Notes under the pieces: model-generated
The model's database searches: none
The model's input: the letters and a program-made list of their open reading frames with translations, nothing else
Told to the model about the DNA's origin: nothing
In this document: positions 18,012 to 29,300 of the stretch, piece after piece
Layout: the number at the start of each line of letters is the position of its first letter
Position numbering within the stretch: the stretch's first letter is position 1
Program-made: the position numbers and the translations under genes
Assembly (NCBI GenBank): GCA_963837355.1
Contig: CAWIMY010000007.1
Location: forward strand, 1,178,001-1,242,000
Origin: Aureispira sp963837355
GTDB lineage: Bacteria > Bacteroidota > Bacteroidia > Chitinophagales > Saprospiraceae
Length of the DNA: 64,000 nucleotides
Direction of reading: 5' to 3'

Positions 18012-19808
18012 TTATTCTATTGGTGCCGCTGGACGGCGTTTCCAAATGCTAATCATTGGCAGTTGTTGTATGTTCAATTGGCCTTGATTGACCGCCGTCA
18101 TTCGCTGTTGAAAATAAGGCAAGGCTTCTTGATGCCACTTGTACACCATCTCATAAACAATAGGGCCCGTTTGGCTGTAGCGCTTGGGGGTACATTCGGT
18201 GACCCCAATGAGTTGGTAGTTGTTGTTGTGCATTTCCTGTAGGAAGGTAAATAAGCGTCCTGTGGCATCGCGGTTGAGCCAAGAGGTGCCCAAGAAAGTA
18301 AAGACCGAAATTTCGGGTTTGTTTTCGGTAATGTCTTGGATAAACTCGTCTTGGAGCTTTGTCATGTACGTGCCGCCATCTACCAAAGGATAAGTAAAGG
18401 CGTGGCCTGTCACGCTTTCGCGTTGCGCATAAAAGCCAATTTGTGGCTCTGAGCAGGCGACAACAATTTTATCAGTAGGTTGAGAATTTTGTTGTATGAA
18501 TTGGCCAATAATGGGCGATTCGGGAAAAGGATTGGTGCCGTAGGCATTGCGTAGAATGGTAGCGGAGTCAGATCTAAAAAAATAATCCGAATCGTGTTGA
18601 ATGATTTGAAACCAAGCCAACACAAAAAGCGACAAGGGAAAAGCAATGCCCCAGCCCACGTTGAGCATGTTATTGAGCAACAAACCGACATTGCGCACAA
18701 ATAGACCATTGAGTAAGGCGATAGCAGGAATCAAAACTACAAAGTAATGCGCATAAAAGTGAAAACCTGTTGCCACACTAAGCATCATAAACAATGTGAA
18801 TAAGCCCGCAAAAAAGCGCCAACGAATGGGTGTTTTTATTAAAAATAACGAGATAAAGCCCACAGGGGCAATGTACCATAGCCATTCTTGATTGGTCAAA
18901 ACATTCTTGATTTGCAGCTGAAAAATACTCCAAGAAGCGCCTGTGTCAGAGGTGGCAAATTCACTAGGCCAAGTAAAAGTATAGAACCAAAAATCCTCAA
19001 AACGACCCGTCATTACCATAAATAACAACACCAACGCATAGGGTAGGACAGCGCCTGCTACTAGGATAGCTTCGCTAATAAACCAGTCTTTCCAAGCAAT
19101 GGGCTGGCGGCGCACAAAATCAAACAAGGTATAGATGCCTCCAAAAAGCATGAAATGAATCACTTGTTGTTTGTATAAAAAAGCGGTTCCAAAGGCCAAG
19201 CCCGCCCAGAAAAAAAGCGGTTTGCGCTCCGTTTCTAATGCCTTCAACAAGAGTACAATGCCGCCCAGACCAGGCAAAATGGCAAAGTGTGTTGCGTGGG
19301 CAGCGAAGCCCAATAAATTGGGGCTTAAACTCAAAATAGCAAAAGCAGCGGCAGTGACTAAGGCCACGGTTTTGTCAAAAAAAGCGCGTGCAAAAAAGAA
19401 TAAAATAAGAAGATAAGCCAAATCAAACAGGAGCAAACCTGTGTGAATGCCCTCTACAGAATGTCCAAAAATAGTGATGAAAAGCGCATAGGTCATATAC
19501 AGTAATGGCGGCTTAATTTCATACAAATCAACATAGAGCTGCTTGCCTTCCATCATCTGATAAGCGATGTAGGCAAAGCCCCCCTCATCTCGCTCAAAAG
19601 GTACGCTTAATAAATTGAAGCGGACAAATAGGACAAAGAGTAGGAGTCCTCCCAACAAAAAAACATCCCAAGTCCAAAAGCCTGATGGCTTGTTGGTTAG
19701 AGGCGTGTTGTTGTTTCCCGTGCTAGCATTGGTGGAGCTAGATTGGGGAGAGGAAGTTGGTGTTGCTTGGAGATTTTTGGGGGATGTTTTGCGCTTTTTC
19801 TTAGCCAT
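18012..19808 (-). CDS. GT39/PMT-type membrane glycosyltransferase
   Basis: 598 aa from the ATG at 19808 (MAKKKRKTSPKN), giving a basic cytoplasmic start; the upstream 9 codons are not needed. After a Ser/Thr/Asn-rich 40-residue tail come about ten membrane segments. The first outer loop has FERDEGGFAYIAYQMMEG, which carries the acidic pair of GT-C transferases of the PMT_2/ArnT group, followed by YEIKPPLLYM. The last 150 residues are soluble and extracytoplasmic. Such enzymes move sugars from a polyprenyl-phosphate donor to lipids or proteins; the acceptor is unknown. The gene stands alone. Confidence 0.78.
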   Translation of the reverse strand: MAKKKRKTSPKNLQATPTSSPQSSSTNASTGNNNTPLTNKPSGFWTWDVFLLGGLLLFVLFVRFNLLSVPFERDEGGFAYIAYQMMEGKQLYVDLYEIKPPLLYMTYALFITIFGHSVEGIHTGLLLFDLAYLLILFFFARAFFDKTVALVTAAAFAILSLSPNLLGFAAHATHFAILPGLGGIVLLLKALETERKPLFFWAGLAFGTAFLYKQQVIHFMLFGGIYTLFDFVRRQPIAWKDWFISEAILVAGAVLPYALVLLFMVMTGRFEDFWFYTFTWPSEFATSDTGASWSIFQLQIKNVLTNQEWLWYIAPVGFISLFLIKTPIRWRFFAGLFTLFMMLSVATGFHFYAHYFVVLIPAIALLNGLFVRNVGLLLNNMLNVGWGIAFPLSLFVLAWFQIIQHDSDYFFRSDSATILRNAYGTNPFPESPIIGQFIQQNSQPTDKIVVACSEPQIGFYAQRESVTGHAFTYPLVDGGTYMTKLQDEFIQDITENKPEISVFTFLGTSWLNRDATGRLFTFLQEMHNNNYQLIGVTECTPKRYSQTGPIVYEMVYKWHQEALPYFQQRMTAVNQGQLNIQQLPMISIWKRRPAAPIE

Positions 19809-20238
19809 AATTATGGAACCTTCGGTATAGAGCAATGATGCTGCTGCACAAAATAACTGAATTGTTGCTATTTTTTGGGATTTGAGGGTTTTTTATCGCG
19901 CTTAGGAATAGCGTAGGCGGTGAAAGGGGCAAGGGCAAGTCCTTATGGATTACCAAAAAATCTATTTTAAAAGCCTTTCAAAATCGCAGAAAACTATTAA
20001 ATACTAGAACCAAAAAGTATTACCTTTGTTTCCACGTTTATGAACGCTTGTTCGTAGTCTGGTTGTTGTGATCACCTATATTCGGTGTCTATAGACGTGT
20101 CTCTGCCTTATTTTTAGTATAATAACGACACAATAAAAGGGTAGTTAGCATCATAAAAGTTGTTGGCCATATAAGCTATTGTCTGCGACTCATTGACTAC
20201 CATATAGTTGTCCTATTAACGCTTTGTAGCGCCACCTT
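19809..20238. other. Divergent intergenic region between the GT39 gene and gmk
   Basis: 430 nt. Holds the presumed promoter of gmk (TACCTTTG at 20021) and a leader of about 210 nt. No open frame or clear hairpin is seen in the leader, and no match to the promoter consensus for the leftward glycosyltransferase gene. Confidence 0.5.
20021..20028 (+). promoter_or_regulatory. Bacteroidota-type -7 box (TACCTTTG) upstream of gmk
   Basis: Exact TACCTTTG match, with no good TTG at the expected -33 distance. It implies a leader of about 210 nt. It resembles the box at 214-221, and both leaders contain GTTCGT. Confidence 0.4.
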
Positions 20239-20829
20239 ATGCAGCACCACACCATGGATGATCGGAAGCTTATTATTTTTACAGCCCCTTCAGGAGCAGG
20301 GAAAACTACCATTGTTCGGCATTTGCTGAATACTCGAAAGGATGTTTCTTTTTCAATCTCGGCTTGTACGCGGCCTCCTCGTCATGGGGAAGCTAATGGT
20401 ATGGATTATTATTTTTTGACAGCAGAGGAGTTTGAACGTAAAGTAGCTCAAAAGGAGTTTGTAGAATATGAAGAGGTGTACGAAAACCAATATTACGGTA
20501 CTTTGCGCAGTGAAATTGAGCGCCTTTGGTCGGAGGGTAAGCATGTCTTGTTCGATATTGATGTAAAAGGAGCGCGATCTATCAAAGAAGCGTATGGGAC
20601 GCGGGCCTTATCTGTGTTTGTAAAACCGCCTTCTTTTGAAATTCTAAAGCAGCGTTTAATCAACCGTAAGACGGAAGATGAGAACAGTTTGCGCAAGCGA
20701 ATTAACCGCGTACGAGAGGAAATGACCTACGAGCGCGTTTTTGATGTTACTTTAATTAATAGTGATTTGGATACTGCATTGATTGATGCAGAGCGCTTAG
20801 TCGCCCAGTTTTTGTCTTCGGGACAATAG
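20239..20829 (+). CDS. gmk: Guanylate kinase
   Basis: 196 aa; phosphorylates GMP to GDP. P-loop APSGAGKTT, GMP-binding SISACTRPPRHGEANGMDYYFLT, YGTLRSEIE, FDIDVKGARSIKEAYG and the lid INRKTEDENSLRKRINRVREEM are all in place. The second ATG at 20254 (MDDRKLIIFTAPSG) begins closer to the family's usual start and may be the real one. It starts a rightward run with apaG, a lutA-like gene and the DUF3137-like gene; the 100-nt gap to apaG leaves one transcript uncertain. Confidence 0.94.
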   Translation: MQHHTMDDRKLIIFTAPSGAGKTTIVRHLLNTRKDVSFSISACTRPPRHGEANGMDYYFLTAEEFERKVAQKEFVEYEEVYENQYYGTLRSEIERLWSEGKHVLFDIDVKGARSIKEAYGTRALSVFVKPPSFEILKQRLINRKTEDENSLRKRINRVREEMTYERVFDVTLINSDLDTALIDAERLVAQFLSSGQ

Positions 20830-20929
20830 CCTTGATAGAACTATCCTTACATTAGGTGATTTTCTAAGAGGGGAGTACGAATAGAAGACCAATTAGAAAG
20901 TTACTACTAGTATAAAATAGAATAATGAC

Positions 20930-21328
20930 ATGGCTCGTAAGGTGGAAACGGCAATAACCTGTGATATACGCGTTAGCGTAGAGACAATGTATCAATCTAT
21001 GTATTCGAAGCCTCTGGCGAGCGAATATGTACATGCTTATCGAATTACTATAGAGAATTTGGGATTAGAGACGGTACAACTCTTGCACCGACATTGGTAC
21101 ATCTGGGACTCGACGAGTGTGCTCCGCGAGGTCAAGGGAGAGGGGGTTATTGGCGTACAACCTATTTTAGAGCCTAGTGAACTGCACCAGTACGTTTCGG
21201 GGAGCCCCTTGAAATCAGATATGGGCAAAATGCATGGTATTTTTGTTATGAAAAAACTCTCTACCGACGAATTGTTTGAAGTGGTTATTCCAATGTTTTA
21301 CCTTATTCCGCCTTTTAAATACAACTAG
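20930..21328 (+). CDS. apaG: ApaG (DUF525) protein
   Basis: 132 aa, nearly all one ApaG domain: VRVSVETMYQ-type start, YVHAYRITIENLG, VQLLHRHWYIWDSTS, VKGEGVIGVQPILEPSE, YVSGSPLKSDMGKMHG and FEVVIPMFYLIPP. The domain is a fibronectin-III-like fold of poorly known role, related to F-box-associated and polymerase-delta-interacting protein domains. The lutA-like gene starts 21 nt downstream, so cotranscription is likely. Confidence 0.92.
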   Translation: MARKVETAITCDIRVSVETMYQSMYSKPLASEYVHAYRITIENLGLETVQLLHRHWYIWDSTSVLREVKGEGVIGVQPILEPSELHQYVSGSPLKSDMGKMHGIFVMKKLSTDELFEVVIPMFYLIPPFKYN

Positions 21329-21349
21329 TTTTTTAGCTAACTTTACTAC

Positions 21350-22066
21350 ATGTCCTTACATCTTTTTATTCCCTGTTTTATCGACCAACTTTATCCTCAA
21401 ACGGCTATCAATATGGTCACGCTGTTGCGGCAATTGGGGCAGGACGTAGCCTATAATCCTAATCAAACTTGTTGTGGACAACCTGCGCTCAATGCGGGTT
21501 TTTGGGACGAAGCGCACGATGTGGCGCAAAAATTTGTCCATGATTTTAAAGACGCGCAACAGATTGTTTGCCCTTCTGCTTCTTGTGTAGGGTTTGTCAA
21601 ACAACACTACAAGCGCCTATTGGGCGACTCTGGCGATGCGTCTACGTTGACCCACTTCCAAGACAACTTATGGGAACTCTCTGAATTTTTGCTGCAAAAA
21701 ACCGATTGGAAACAACTAACTCCTGTTTTGAAAGGGCGGGCGATGTACCACGATTCTTGTGCTGCTTTGCGCGAATGCAACATCAAGGAAGCGCCGCGCG
21801 AACTGCTGTCTATGGTCGATGGCTTGGAGCTGGTGGAGAATCCCAATTCGGAGGTTTGCTGTGGTTTTGGGGGCACGTTTGCGGTTAAATTTGAGCCGAT
21901 TTCAGTGGCAATGGCCGAAAAAAAAGTAGAAGAAGCCTTAGCTTTGGAGGTAGATTATATCATTTCTACCGATTTATCCTGCTTAATGCACCTAAATGGC
22001 TACATTGAGCAGCGGCAGTTGTCGTTAAAAACGCTTCATTTGGCCGATGTGCTGATGAGTGTTTAG
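21350..22066 (+). CDS. LutA/YkgE-like (Fe-S)-binding CCG-domain protein
   Basis: 238 aa with two cysteine-rich CCG domains: PNQTCCGQPALNAGFWDEA (about 37-55) with FVCPSASCVGFV-like continuation, and YHDSCAALRECNI ... EVCCGFGGTFAVKFEPIS (about 140-185). This is the layout of LutA, a subunit of the LutABC lactate oxidation system, and of heterodisulfide-reductase-type modules. No lutB or lutC is in the window, so the partners are elsewhere or the role differs. It sits between apaG (21 nt) and the DUF3137-like gene. Confidence 0.85.
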   Translation: MSLHLFIPCFIDQLYPQTAINMVTLLRQLGQDVAYNPNQTCCGQPALNAGFWDEAHDVAQKFVHDFKDAQQIVCPSASCVGFVKQHYKRLLGDSGDASTLTHFQDNLWELSEFLLQKTDWKQLTPVLKGRAMYHDSCAALRECNIKEAPRELLSMVDGLELVENPNSEVCCGFGGTFAVKFEPISVAMAEKKVEEALALEVDYIISTDLSCLMHLNGYIEQRQLSLKTLHLADVLMSV

Positions 22067-22133
22067 CAAAAAGCGAAAACCATTATTATACCTTCACTCC
22101 CCTAGTTACTTAGGGATTTTATCTTTTGTTACC

Positions 22134-22469
22134 ATGCGCAAGAAAAAGCCTGTTAAGGACAAAGCTACGTTGTTGAAAGAATACGACGCTCTAAAAAAGC
22201 AAAAAAACAGCTGGTGGAACGTGTTGGCAAGCGAGAATAATTCCGTCAAAACTATCTTAGGGGTCTTTGTATTATACCTTGGTTATTACATTGTCAAGAC
22301 CTTAGATGTTGATGCGTTGATGTTAATATACACCATCATTGTAGTAGGAGTCGTTTGGTATTGGGTAGATATGTTGCGCACGCAATACGAACGCAACAAC
22401 AAAACGTACCAAGAGAAAATGCGGGTCTTGAGCGGCGAAATTCGGCGCTGGGCAAAAAAAAAATCATAG
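22134..22469 (+). CDS. N-terminal half of a DUF3137-like membrane protein (frame ends just after an A10 run)
   Basis: 111 aa from the ATG at 22134; an earlier in-frame start would overlap the preceding gene. Basic N-terminus and short coiled coil (KATLLKEYDALKKQ), then two membrane segments (about 40-58 and 62-80), then a charged helix ending in RRWAKKKS. The stop comes directly after ten A residues at 22454-22463. A -1 shift on this run joins it to the next frame, which carries the DUF3137 core, giving one protein of about 307 aa. The usual DUF3137 layout is coiled coil, two membrane helices, then core, so this is very likely one gene. See the composite entry. Confidence 0.6.
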   Translation: MRKKKPVKDKATLLKEYDALKKQKNSWWNVLASENNSVKTILGVFVLYLGYYIVKTLDVDALMLIYTIIVVGVVWYWVDMLRTQYERNNKTYQEKMRVLSGEIRRWAKKKS

Positions 22470-23056
22470 CAGAAACAGCCTTGGCACTGCCTGAAAAAAG
22501 AGGGGTACACGCTGCCCAAACACTGTTGCCCCACCTTTGGGGTGCCGTCCCTGAATCCATTGAACAACTAGACGAGTACGTCCTCGATCTACCCCAACAA
22601 CCCACGGTACACCTAGCTAGTCTATATTGGCGACAAGAACGCCAAGCTAATGCTTATTGGCTGCTCGCAACGGTCTTGCCCGCTTCTGATTACCAAGGTA
22701 ATACGGCCTTGTTACCCCTGCCTTACCAGCTGCCCAAATGGGAGCGTTTCCACGTCAATCGCGCCATCGAACTGCCTGAATTCCGCGCTCGTTATAGCAT
22801 CAGCAGCACCGATTTTATGCACAGCTATTACACCATTCGCCGCCCGCTCATCGAGCGGTTTCTAGCCCTTCCTAACCCCGAAAATTGGTTGCTTGTCCGC
22901 CAAAATAAAGTCTATCTAGCGGTACCCAAAACCTTGGTGGCGGTAGATATTCAGCAACTAGATGCTGCCGAAGAGGCCTTGGAAAAAGAAGGACAGGAGG
23001 CGCTGGCATTGGGTGAGCAATTCTTGGGTTTGCTTGCGGGAATGGGCTGGGGCTGA
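22134..23056 (+). pseudogene. Composite DUF3137-like gene split by -1 frame change at an A10 run
   Basis: Reading 22134 to the A10 run at 22454-22463, then shifting -1, continues as KKIIAETALALPEKRG and on to 23056. The second part carries DUF3137-like features: PKWERFHVNRAIELPEFRARYSISSTDFMHSYY, LIERFLAL and WLLVRQNKVYLAVPK. No ATG or other likely start precedes this domain in its own frame except one buried in the first gene. The run offers A-AAA-AAA in the correct phase for -1 slippage, so recoding or polymerase slippage could make the full protein; a true 1-nt deletion or a sequencing error are the alternatives. The type chosen here reflects the broken frame, not proof of inactivity. Confidence 0.6.
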
Positions 23057-23370
23057 TGGGATTTCTACAAAGAAAAATGCAGTATTCCTTCTAAGTGTAG
23101 TCTTTAATTGTTATATTGAGTAGAGAAAATAAAGTAGGACAACCTGTATAGAATTTGTAGGAAGGGGGGCTATCCGTTTTACAAAACACATGTTCATAAG
23201 CTTATTCTTGCTTTTATGCGGTAGGGATGACGTTTATAGAACATTGCTATGGTTTGTACTTTTTTTCACACAAAAATCTAGATACTAGCTAATTTAGTCG
23301 TAAATTAACGAAGTTAAGTCTTACGAACTACCCTTAATGTCGTTTCCTAAAAGCTCTAAAAGTCGACAGT
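23057..23370. other. Intergenic leader of the first giant surface-protein gene
   Basis: 314 nt, AT-rich, with no open frame, no strong hairpin and no TAnnTTTG match. It presumably carries the promoter of the giant gene at 23371. Confidence 0.4.
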
Positions 23371-26300
23371 ATGCAGCTACAATCTATTTTTGCCCTTATC
23401 CTATGTTTTGCTTCTTTCCTCCAAGTCTCTTTCGCTCAAACACCTTGTGTTTCTCAACCTAATATTATTAGCAAAAATAATGCTGGTGATAACACTACTG
23501 TCATTTGTAACGGAGACCCATTGACGCTTTCCTCTGATATTAGCTTGGCTAACTGTCCCAACTGTACTTACGAGTGGAACAATGGGAGTACAGATCCTTT
23601 TATTTTTGCTTTTACCCCAGGGAACTACATAGTAACAGTTACTGATAATACCTTGGGGGGCTGTGTGGGGGTTTCTACACAGGTGAGTATTACCGCTACT
23701 AACTTGGCGGTGCCTGTGATGACAAAGGACTCCAACCATATTTGTAATACAGCAGATGCTAGGTTAGAGGTAGCTAATGTTTGCACTAACTGTACTTATC
23801 AGTGGTTTCAAAACACCTCTCCTCCTACAAACGCTCTAGGTGCCTCTACCTTCTCCTTTTACAATGCTGGGAATGTAGGAGAGTACTATGTAGAAGTAAC
23901 TAGTCCAGTTCCTGCTACACCACTTTGCAAAGAACAGTCTCGTATAATTGTTGTGGAAGAGCGTCAAGTAACAGCTCCTCCTTTAGTTGTATCGACTAGT
24001 AGTATTTGCGATAGTAATACTACAATACTATCAACCATAAGTTGTGTAGGATGTCAATATGAATGGAGGTTTTACGACTTTTTGCCAGAGGCAAAATTAG
24101 TTATTTCTGGCTTGTTTGATGGAACTCGGCCAGGGAACACCCCCGCTGGTCTAGAATTGCATGCCATAGGGCATATTAATGATTTGAGTGAGTACAGCTT
24201 AGTTATTACACCCGCAGGACCTGCACCACAAACCTCTGTTACCTATCAGTTTCCAGCAGTGGCATTATCGGCAAGTAGCTTTATATACCTAACGGATAAT
24301 CAAGATGAGTTTATTGAGTTTTTTGGATTTGCCCCCAACTATGTAGATCCAATTGTGCAGGGTTTGGATGGAAATGATGTGATTGAATTACATCAGGGAG
24401 GAGTTAAGAGGGATGTGTTTGGATTTACCTTATTCGTGGCCAATAATGTTTTTCCTGCTTGGACTTACGATAATGGGTGGGCTTATAGAAAAAGTTATGC
24501 GCCCAATGCGACCTCCCCATCTACGGTATCAGCCCCTGCTGTAACCTTTGATCCAAATGAATGGACGATAGGAAGTAATTACTTTAGTATAGATAGAGAC
24601 AATGATTTTTGGGATAATCTTAAAATGCCTATAGATGAATTTGTTGCTTCTCCAACACCTGATACGGCAGTAGTGATCAGCGCCATATTTTGTGGTACCA
24701 CTGCCAATCCTAAAGCTAAGGGAATAGAGTTGTATATTAACCAATACATACCAGACCTTAGTGCTTATAGTATAAATATAACAGAAAATGGTAATAGTAC
24801 ACTTGTTACTACAGTAACCTTACCAGTTAGAGCAGTACAAGGAGGCACCTACTTATATCTAACTGATGATTTGACACGCTTTAACAGTTTTTTTAATACT
24901 AATGTTTTGCCTTTGCCTCCCAACATAGCTGCGGCGAATATCATTGTCAATACAGCCGTAGGTGTTATTGATGGTAATGATGCTGTAGAAGTTTTTCAAG
25001 GGGTAGATCCGATAGATAAATATGGAGAAACCTCTTACACAGGAGCTATCACATGGAACTATGAGTTAGGCTGGGTAAAAAGTTTGTCTAACAGAAGGTT
25101 GGGCAACGACTTTAATAGAACTGAATGGTCTATAAGATCAAACCGGTGGTCGAATTGTCCAAATAATAATAGTGGAGATTGTGCATCCACAGGATCTCAA
25201 TCTAGACTGCCTATAGGTGGAAGTTCTTTGTTTGATACTTATGCATCGAGTTTAGTTATTTCAGGTGTTTTTGACGGCAATAGAGGGGGGACTCCTGAAG
25301 CTAGAGGAGTAGAATTGTATGCTATAGATGATGTGGATCTAAGTTTGTTTGAACTATTGATATATGAGGCTGATGCAGCGACTCCCTCCGCTCCAATACC
25401 AGTTGGAACGGGAACACTTTTGAAAGGGCAATATTTGTATATAACTTCCGATTTAACGGAGTTTCAGAATTTATTTGGAGTCGCTATAACTCCTGTTGTA
25501 CAAACTGCATTGAGTACAATTGATGGTAATGATGCTATAGCTTTAACGCTATCTTCCACAGTTGTTGATGTGGTAGGGGATATAACAATAACTAGCTCTT
25601 TGTCTAATACCAATTATACTATGAATTGGGCTTATCAGGATGGATGGCTCTATAGAAATTCAGAAGTAGTTGCAAGTAGGAGAAATTTCAATATAAATAA
25701 TTGGCAAAGAGGATTTTGGTCTTACAGGAGTCGGAATGACGCTTTTTCTGCTGTGGAGAGAATGCCTGTAAGAAGTTACGTCAATGAGGAGCAAGGTACA
25801 CAACTCCAAACTATACCAGCACAGGACACTTCATTTTACGAAACAAATACAACAGGAGATTATTCTGTGTCTATTATATACAATAATGGATGTGAATTGG
25901 AGTCTGATATAGTAGCTATAGATACCTTTATATTTATTCCTCTCATTGAAGCTAGAATGCCTAGTTCTGGAGATATTTCTAACAGTATTTCTTATCTATG
26001 TTTTGGTAGTACTGTAGACCTCTATGTATCTTCCAGTTTTCAGGCTCCTCCTGATTGGAGTTATCAATGGTCTAGAAATTCTGTAGATATTGCTAATCAA
26101 ACAGGATATAGTTTTTCAGCAACAGCTCCAGGACGTTACAGAGTTAAAGTGGTCGATCACAATGGCTGTACTTCTGTTTCCAATGAGATTAGGATCATCA
26201 ACTCTACCAATGCAGCAAACCCTAGTATTTCCGCTAGTTCTCTCTATTTGTGCTCTAGCACAGATTCTTCCATATTAACAACTTCCCCTTGTGTAGGTTG

Positions 26301-29300
26301 TGTTTATGCTTGGAAAACAGAATCAGGAGGTACACCAAGCTCTCTGCCGTTTGATAATCGAACTTACAATGTTAAAGGAAATCAAGCTGGAGGTTATTTT
26401 GTTAGTGTTACGGATGTTGCATCAGGGTGTACTTACGAATCCAGTATCTTACAAATAAAGGACACTATCTATCCTTCCCCCATAATGACCTCTTCAGGTA
26501 ACACCGTATGTAGTTCTTCCTCAATTACATTAGGGACAACAAGTTGTGCAGGCTGTGAATACGAGTGGCAAATTGATACGACTAGTGTGTTTGTTACAAT
26601 AGGGGTTACACAACAAGCTACTTATCAAACAAGAGAATCTGGAAAATATCGGGTACGAATACTGTACCCTAATGGTTGCGAAACGGGATACTCCAATACC
26701 ATTCAAGCGACTTTTCAAACAGTAAGTGCGAATATTGCAACACCTCGATTAACAAGTATTTGTAATAGAGAGCCTGTTGTTATTAATGCACTCCCCGCTT
26801 ATACGGCAGCTACTTGTTTTGATTGTACTTATACTTTTTTACGCGATAGTGTAGCGATGCAGCCCGATACGCTCAGGCGTGATTCTCAAACGATTACTGA
26901 GGCGGGTAATTATCAAGTAATCGTTGCTAATGACAAGGGCTGTGCCGACACTTCTGCGATTATTACGTTCAAGGAAGTCTCCGTCAGTACTGCCATTCGC
27001 CGCTCGGCGGATAAAATATGTAGTCAGAATGCAGAAGTATTGATGGAAATTGATTCTTGTAACAATTGTACTTACCAGTGGATCATTGGAGCTAGCCCAC
27101 TGATTACTAGTCGAGATACTTTTTATAGAGCGATTGGTTATGCTGCTCGAAATGGCTATTCGGTGGAAGTTACTAAGGAGGGATGTGTTATAAAAGACAG
27201 TGTTTTTCTAGATACTGTTACTGAACGTTTTGTAAACATTACCGTTGATATCAATGTATCTCCTTCCGCTACCATGTGTGATGGCTCTGCGGTTGTTTTG
27301 GTGGATACCTGTACCGCCTGTTCCAATGCTAATCAGTACCGTTATCAATGGTTTTCTTTAACCGATACCCTTCCTGGAGCTAGTTTTGAATCCTATCAAG
27401 TAGATAGTCCAGGTACTTATTTTGTGTCTACCATTGATAACAATAAATGTGTGGTAGTATCTAACGCCATTACCGTCCAAGAATTTTTGCCTGACCCCGC
27501 ACTGGCCTTAGACTTTTCGGGCTTAGGGCCTGCGGTACCCATTACTTATGGCAAGTTTTTATTAGACGATCACTTACAACCTATTAATTTGCGCTCTAGA
27601 GGAAAATATACCTCCTTAACGGCACAAGGTGCTATAGATGCAACGACGGATTCTATTAATGTCGGGGTAGCTGGATCAGGGTACCACTTTATTACTTATT
27701 CTTACATTGACAGCAATGCTCAGGGAAGTTGTACCTTTAGTACGTTTGATACCTTAGAAGTATTGGGTGCGGTAGCCGTAGATATTGTTAACACGAAGCC
27801 TAATGTGCCCTCTTCGGAAGCTTGTATTGGGGATGTGTTAGAAATTACCTTGACCAATTTTACTTTTGTACCTGACGAAATTACGTTTGTTGCAGGGGGA
27901 GGAAATACCATTTCTCTTGCGGTGAGCCCTGTGTTGAGTCAGTTTGCAGGAGTGTTTTCTGGAAGCTTTACGGTAACGGTGCCGCTTGGCGCGCGAACAG
28001 GGAAATTAACCTTGAGCGATGCCACCAATAGTTTTGAAGCTCCCAACTTTTTTGTAATTCAGAATCCTGCCGTGACCATTGAGTTGGTCTCTGCCATACA
28101 ACCGATTTGTTCTAATTTAGACACGGTGCAACTACGCGGAGTGCCTGTTGGAGGGGATCTCTTTGCTTCTTATATCGGCGCGCCTGTTTATCCTGGTTTA
28201 ATGTTGGATAGTTTGTTGTTTTTGGATAGTGTAACGGGGTATACCAATGGCGTTCAAAATGTTATAGTTTACTACAATTATGTTCCTAAATATACGGCTA
28301 GTGATTCTACTTGTCCTGCTATTTTAGATTCGTTGGAACTGAACATTCGAGATGCCGCACTCAATAGCGTTACTTATACGCCCATTTCTAAAACACAAAA
28401 CAGTGAAGCACTTAGCAATCTAACCTTGGCTACCAATCCATTGACCGCAGCAAATTATCCCAATAGCTATACAGGAACGTATGTTTTGGCCAATAATTTA
28501 CTAGCGAGCACCATTCCATTAGTGGCACCTGGACAGATTAGCTACGATAGCATCACTTATGAAATCAATAATGGCGGGTGTACCAACAGCTCGGTAGATT
28601 CTATAGAAATCTGGCCTGCTCCAAGTCTTTTGGATTCTGTTCCAGTTTTCCTCTGTAGTCAAGACGATACCGTATTTATCCAACGTGATGTCAACGGGGT
28701 CACCTTGCGTTACCGCAATAGAACGATCCTTGAAAGCTTATACGCTTACCAAGAAAATAGAAATGTACCTATTGGCAATCCTAGTGCGCCTGATGTGCGC
28801 TACTCGGAGTTTATTAACTCGATGGTCATCACTACGTCTAATGGTGGGGTGGATTCGGTTAACTTTTTTGCCCCCAATGAACTGTATTACTTCGTTCCAG
28901 CAAATGTTACGGGAAATTCTACTAGAATTACCTTAGCGTTCAATTATACCCGCATTGCTAATTATTTCTCTGGCGGAAGCTTGACACGAACGGATACGAC
29001 CAGCTATACCATTGCTCAAGTTTCCAAAGTCTTCCAGATCGAAGATCCCTCTGTTGTCTCTATTAACCCTGCTATTTTAGCGGATACCACCTTTTGTCCT
29101 GTAAACATCAACACCCAATTGCTAGGTAATCCAGGTGGAGGGAAGTATTACTTGAGTGGGGGAAATTTGACGGCTTCTAAAGCTTTGCTCAATAATATTT
29201 ACAATCCCAGAGATGAAGACATCAGCTTGTCTTATCGCTTGACTTATGTTTATGAAGGCCGCGCTTGTGTTGATTCTGCTTCGACGGGGATTTATGTTCC

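Noticed and set aside
22355..23056. Independent 233-aa gene starting at 22355
   Set aside because: Its first 36 codons overlap the membrane protein gene in another frame and look non-coding; the domain is better explained by a -1 join at the A10 run.
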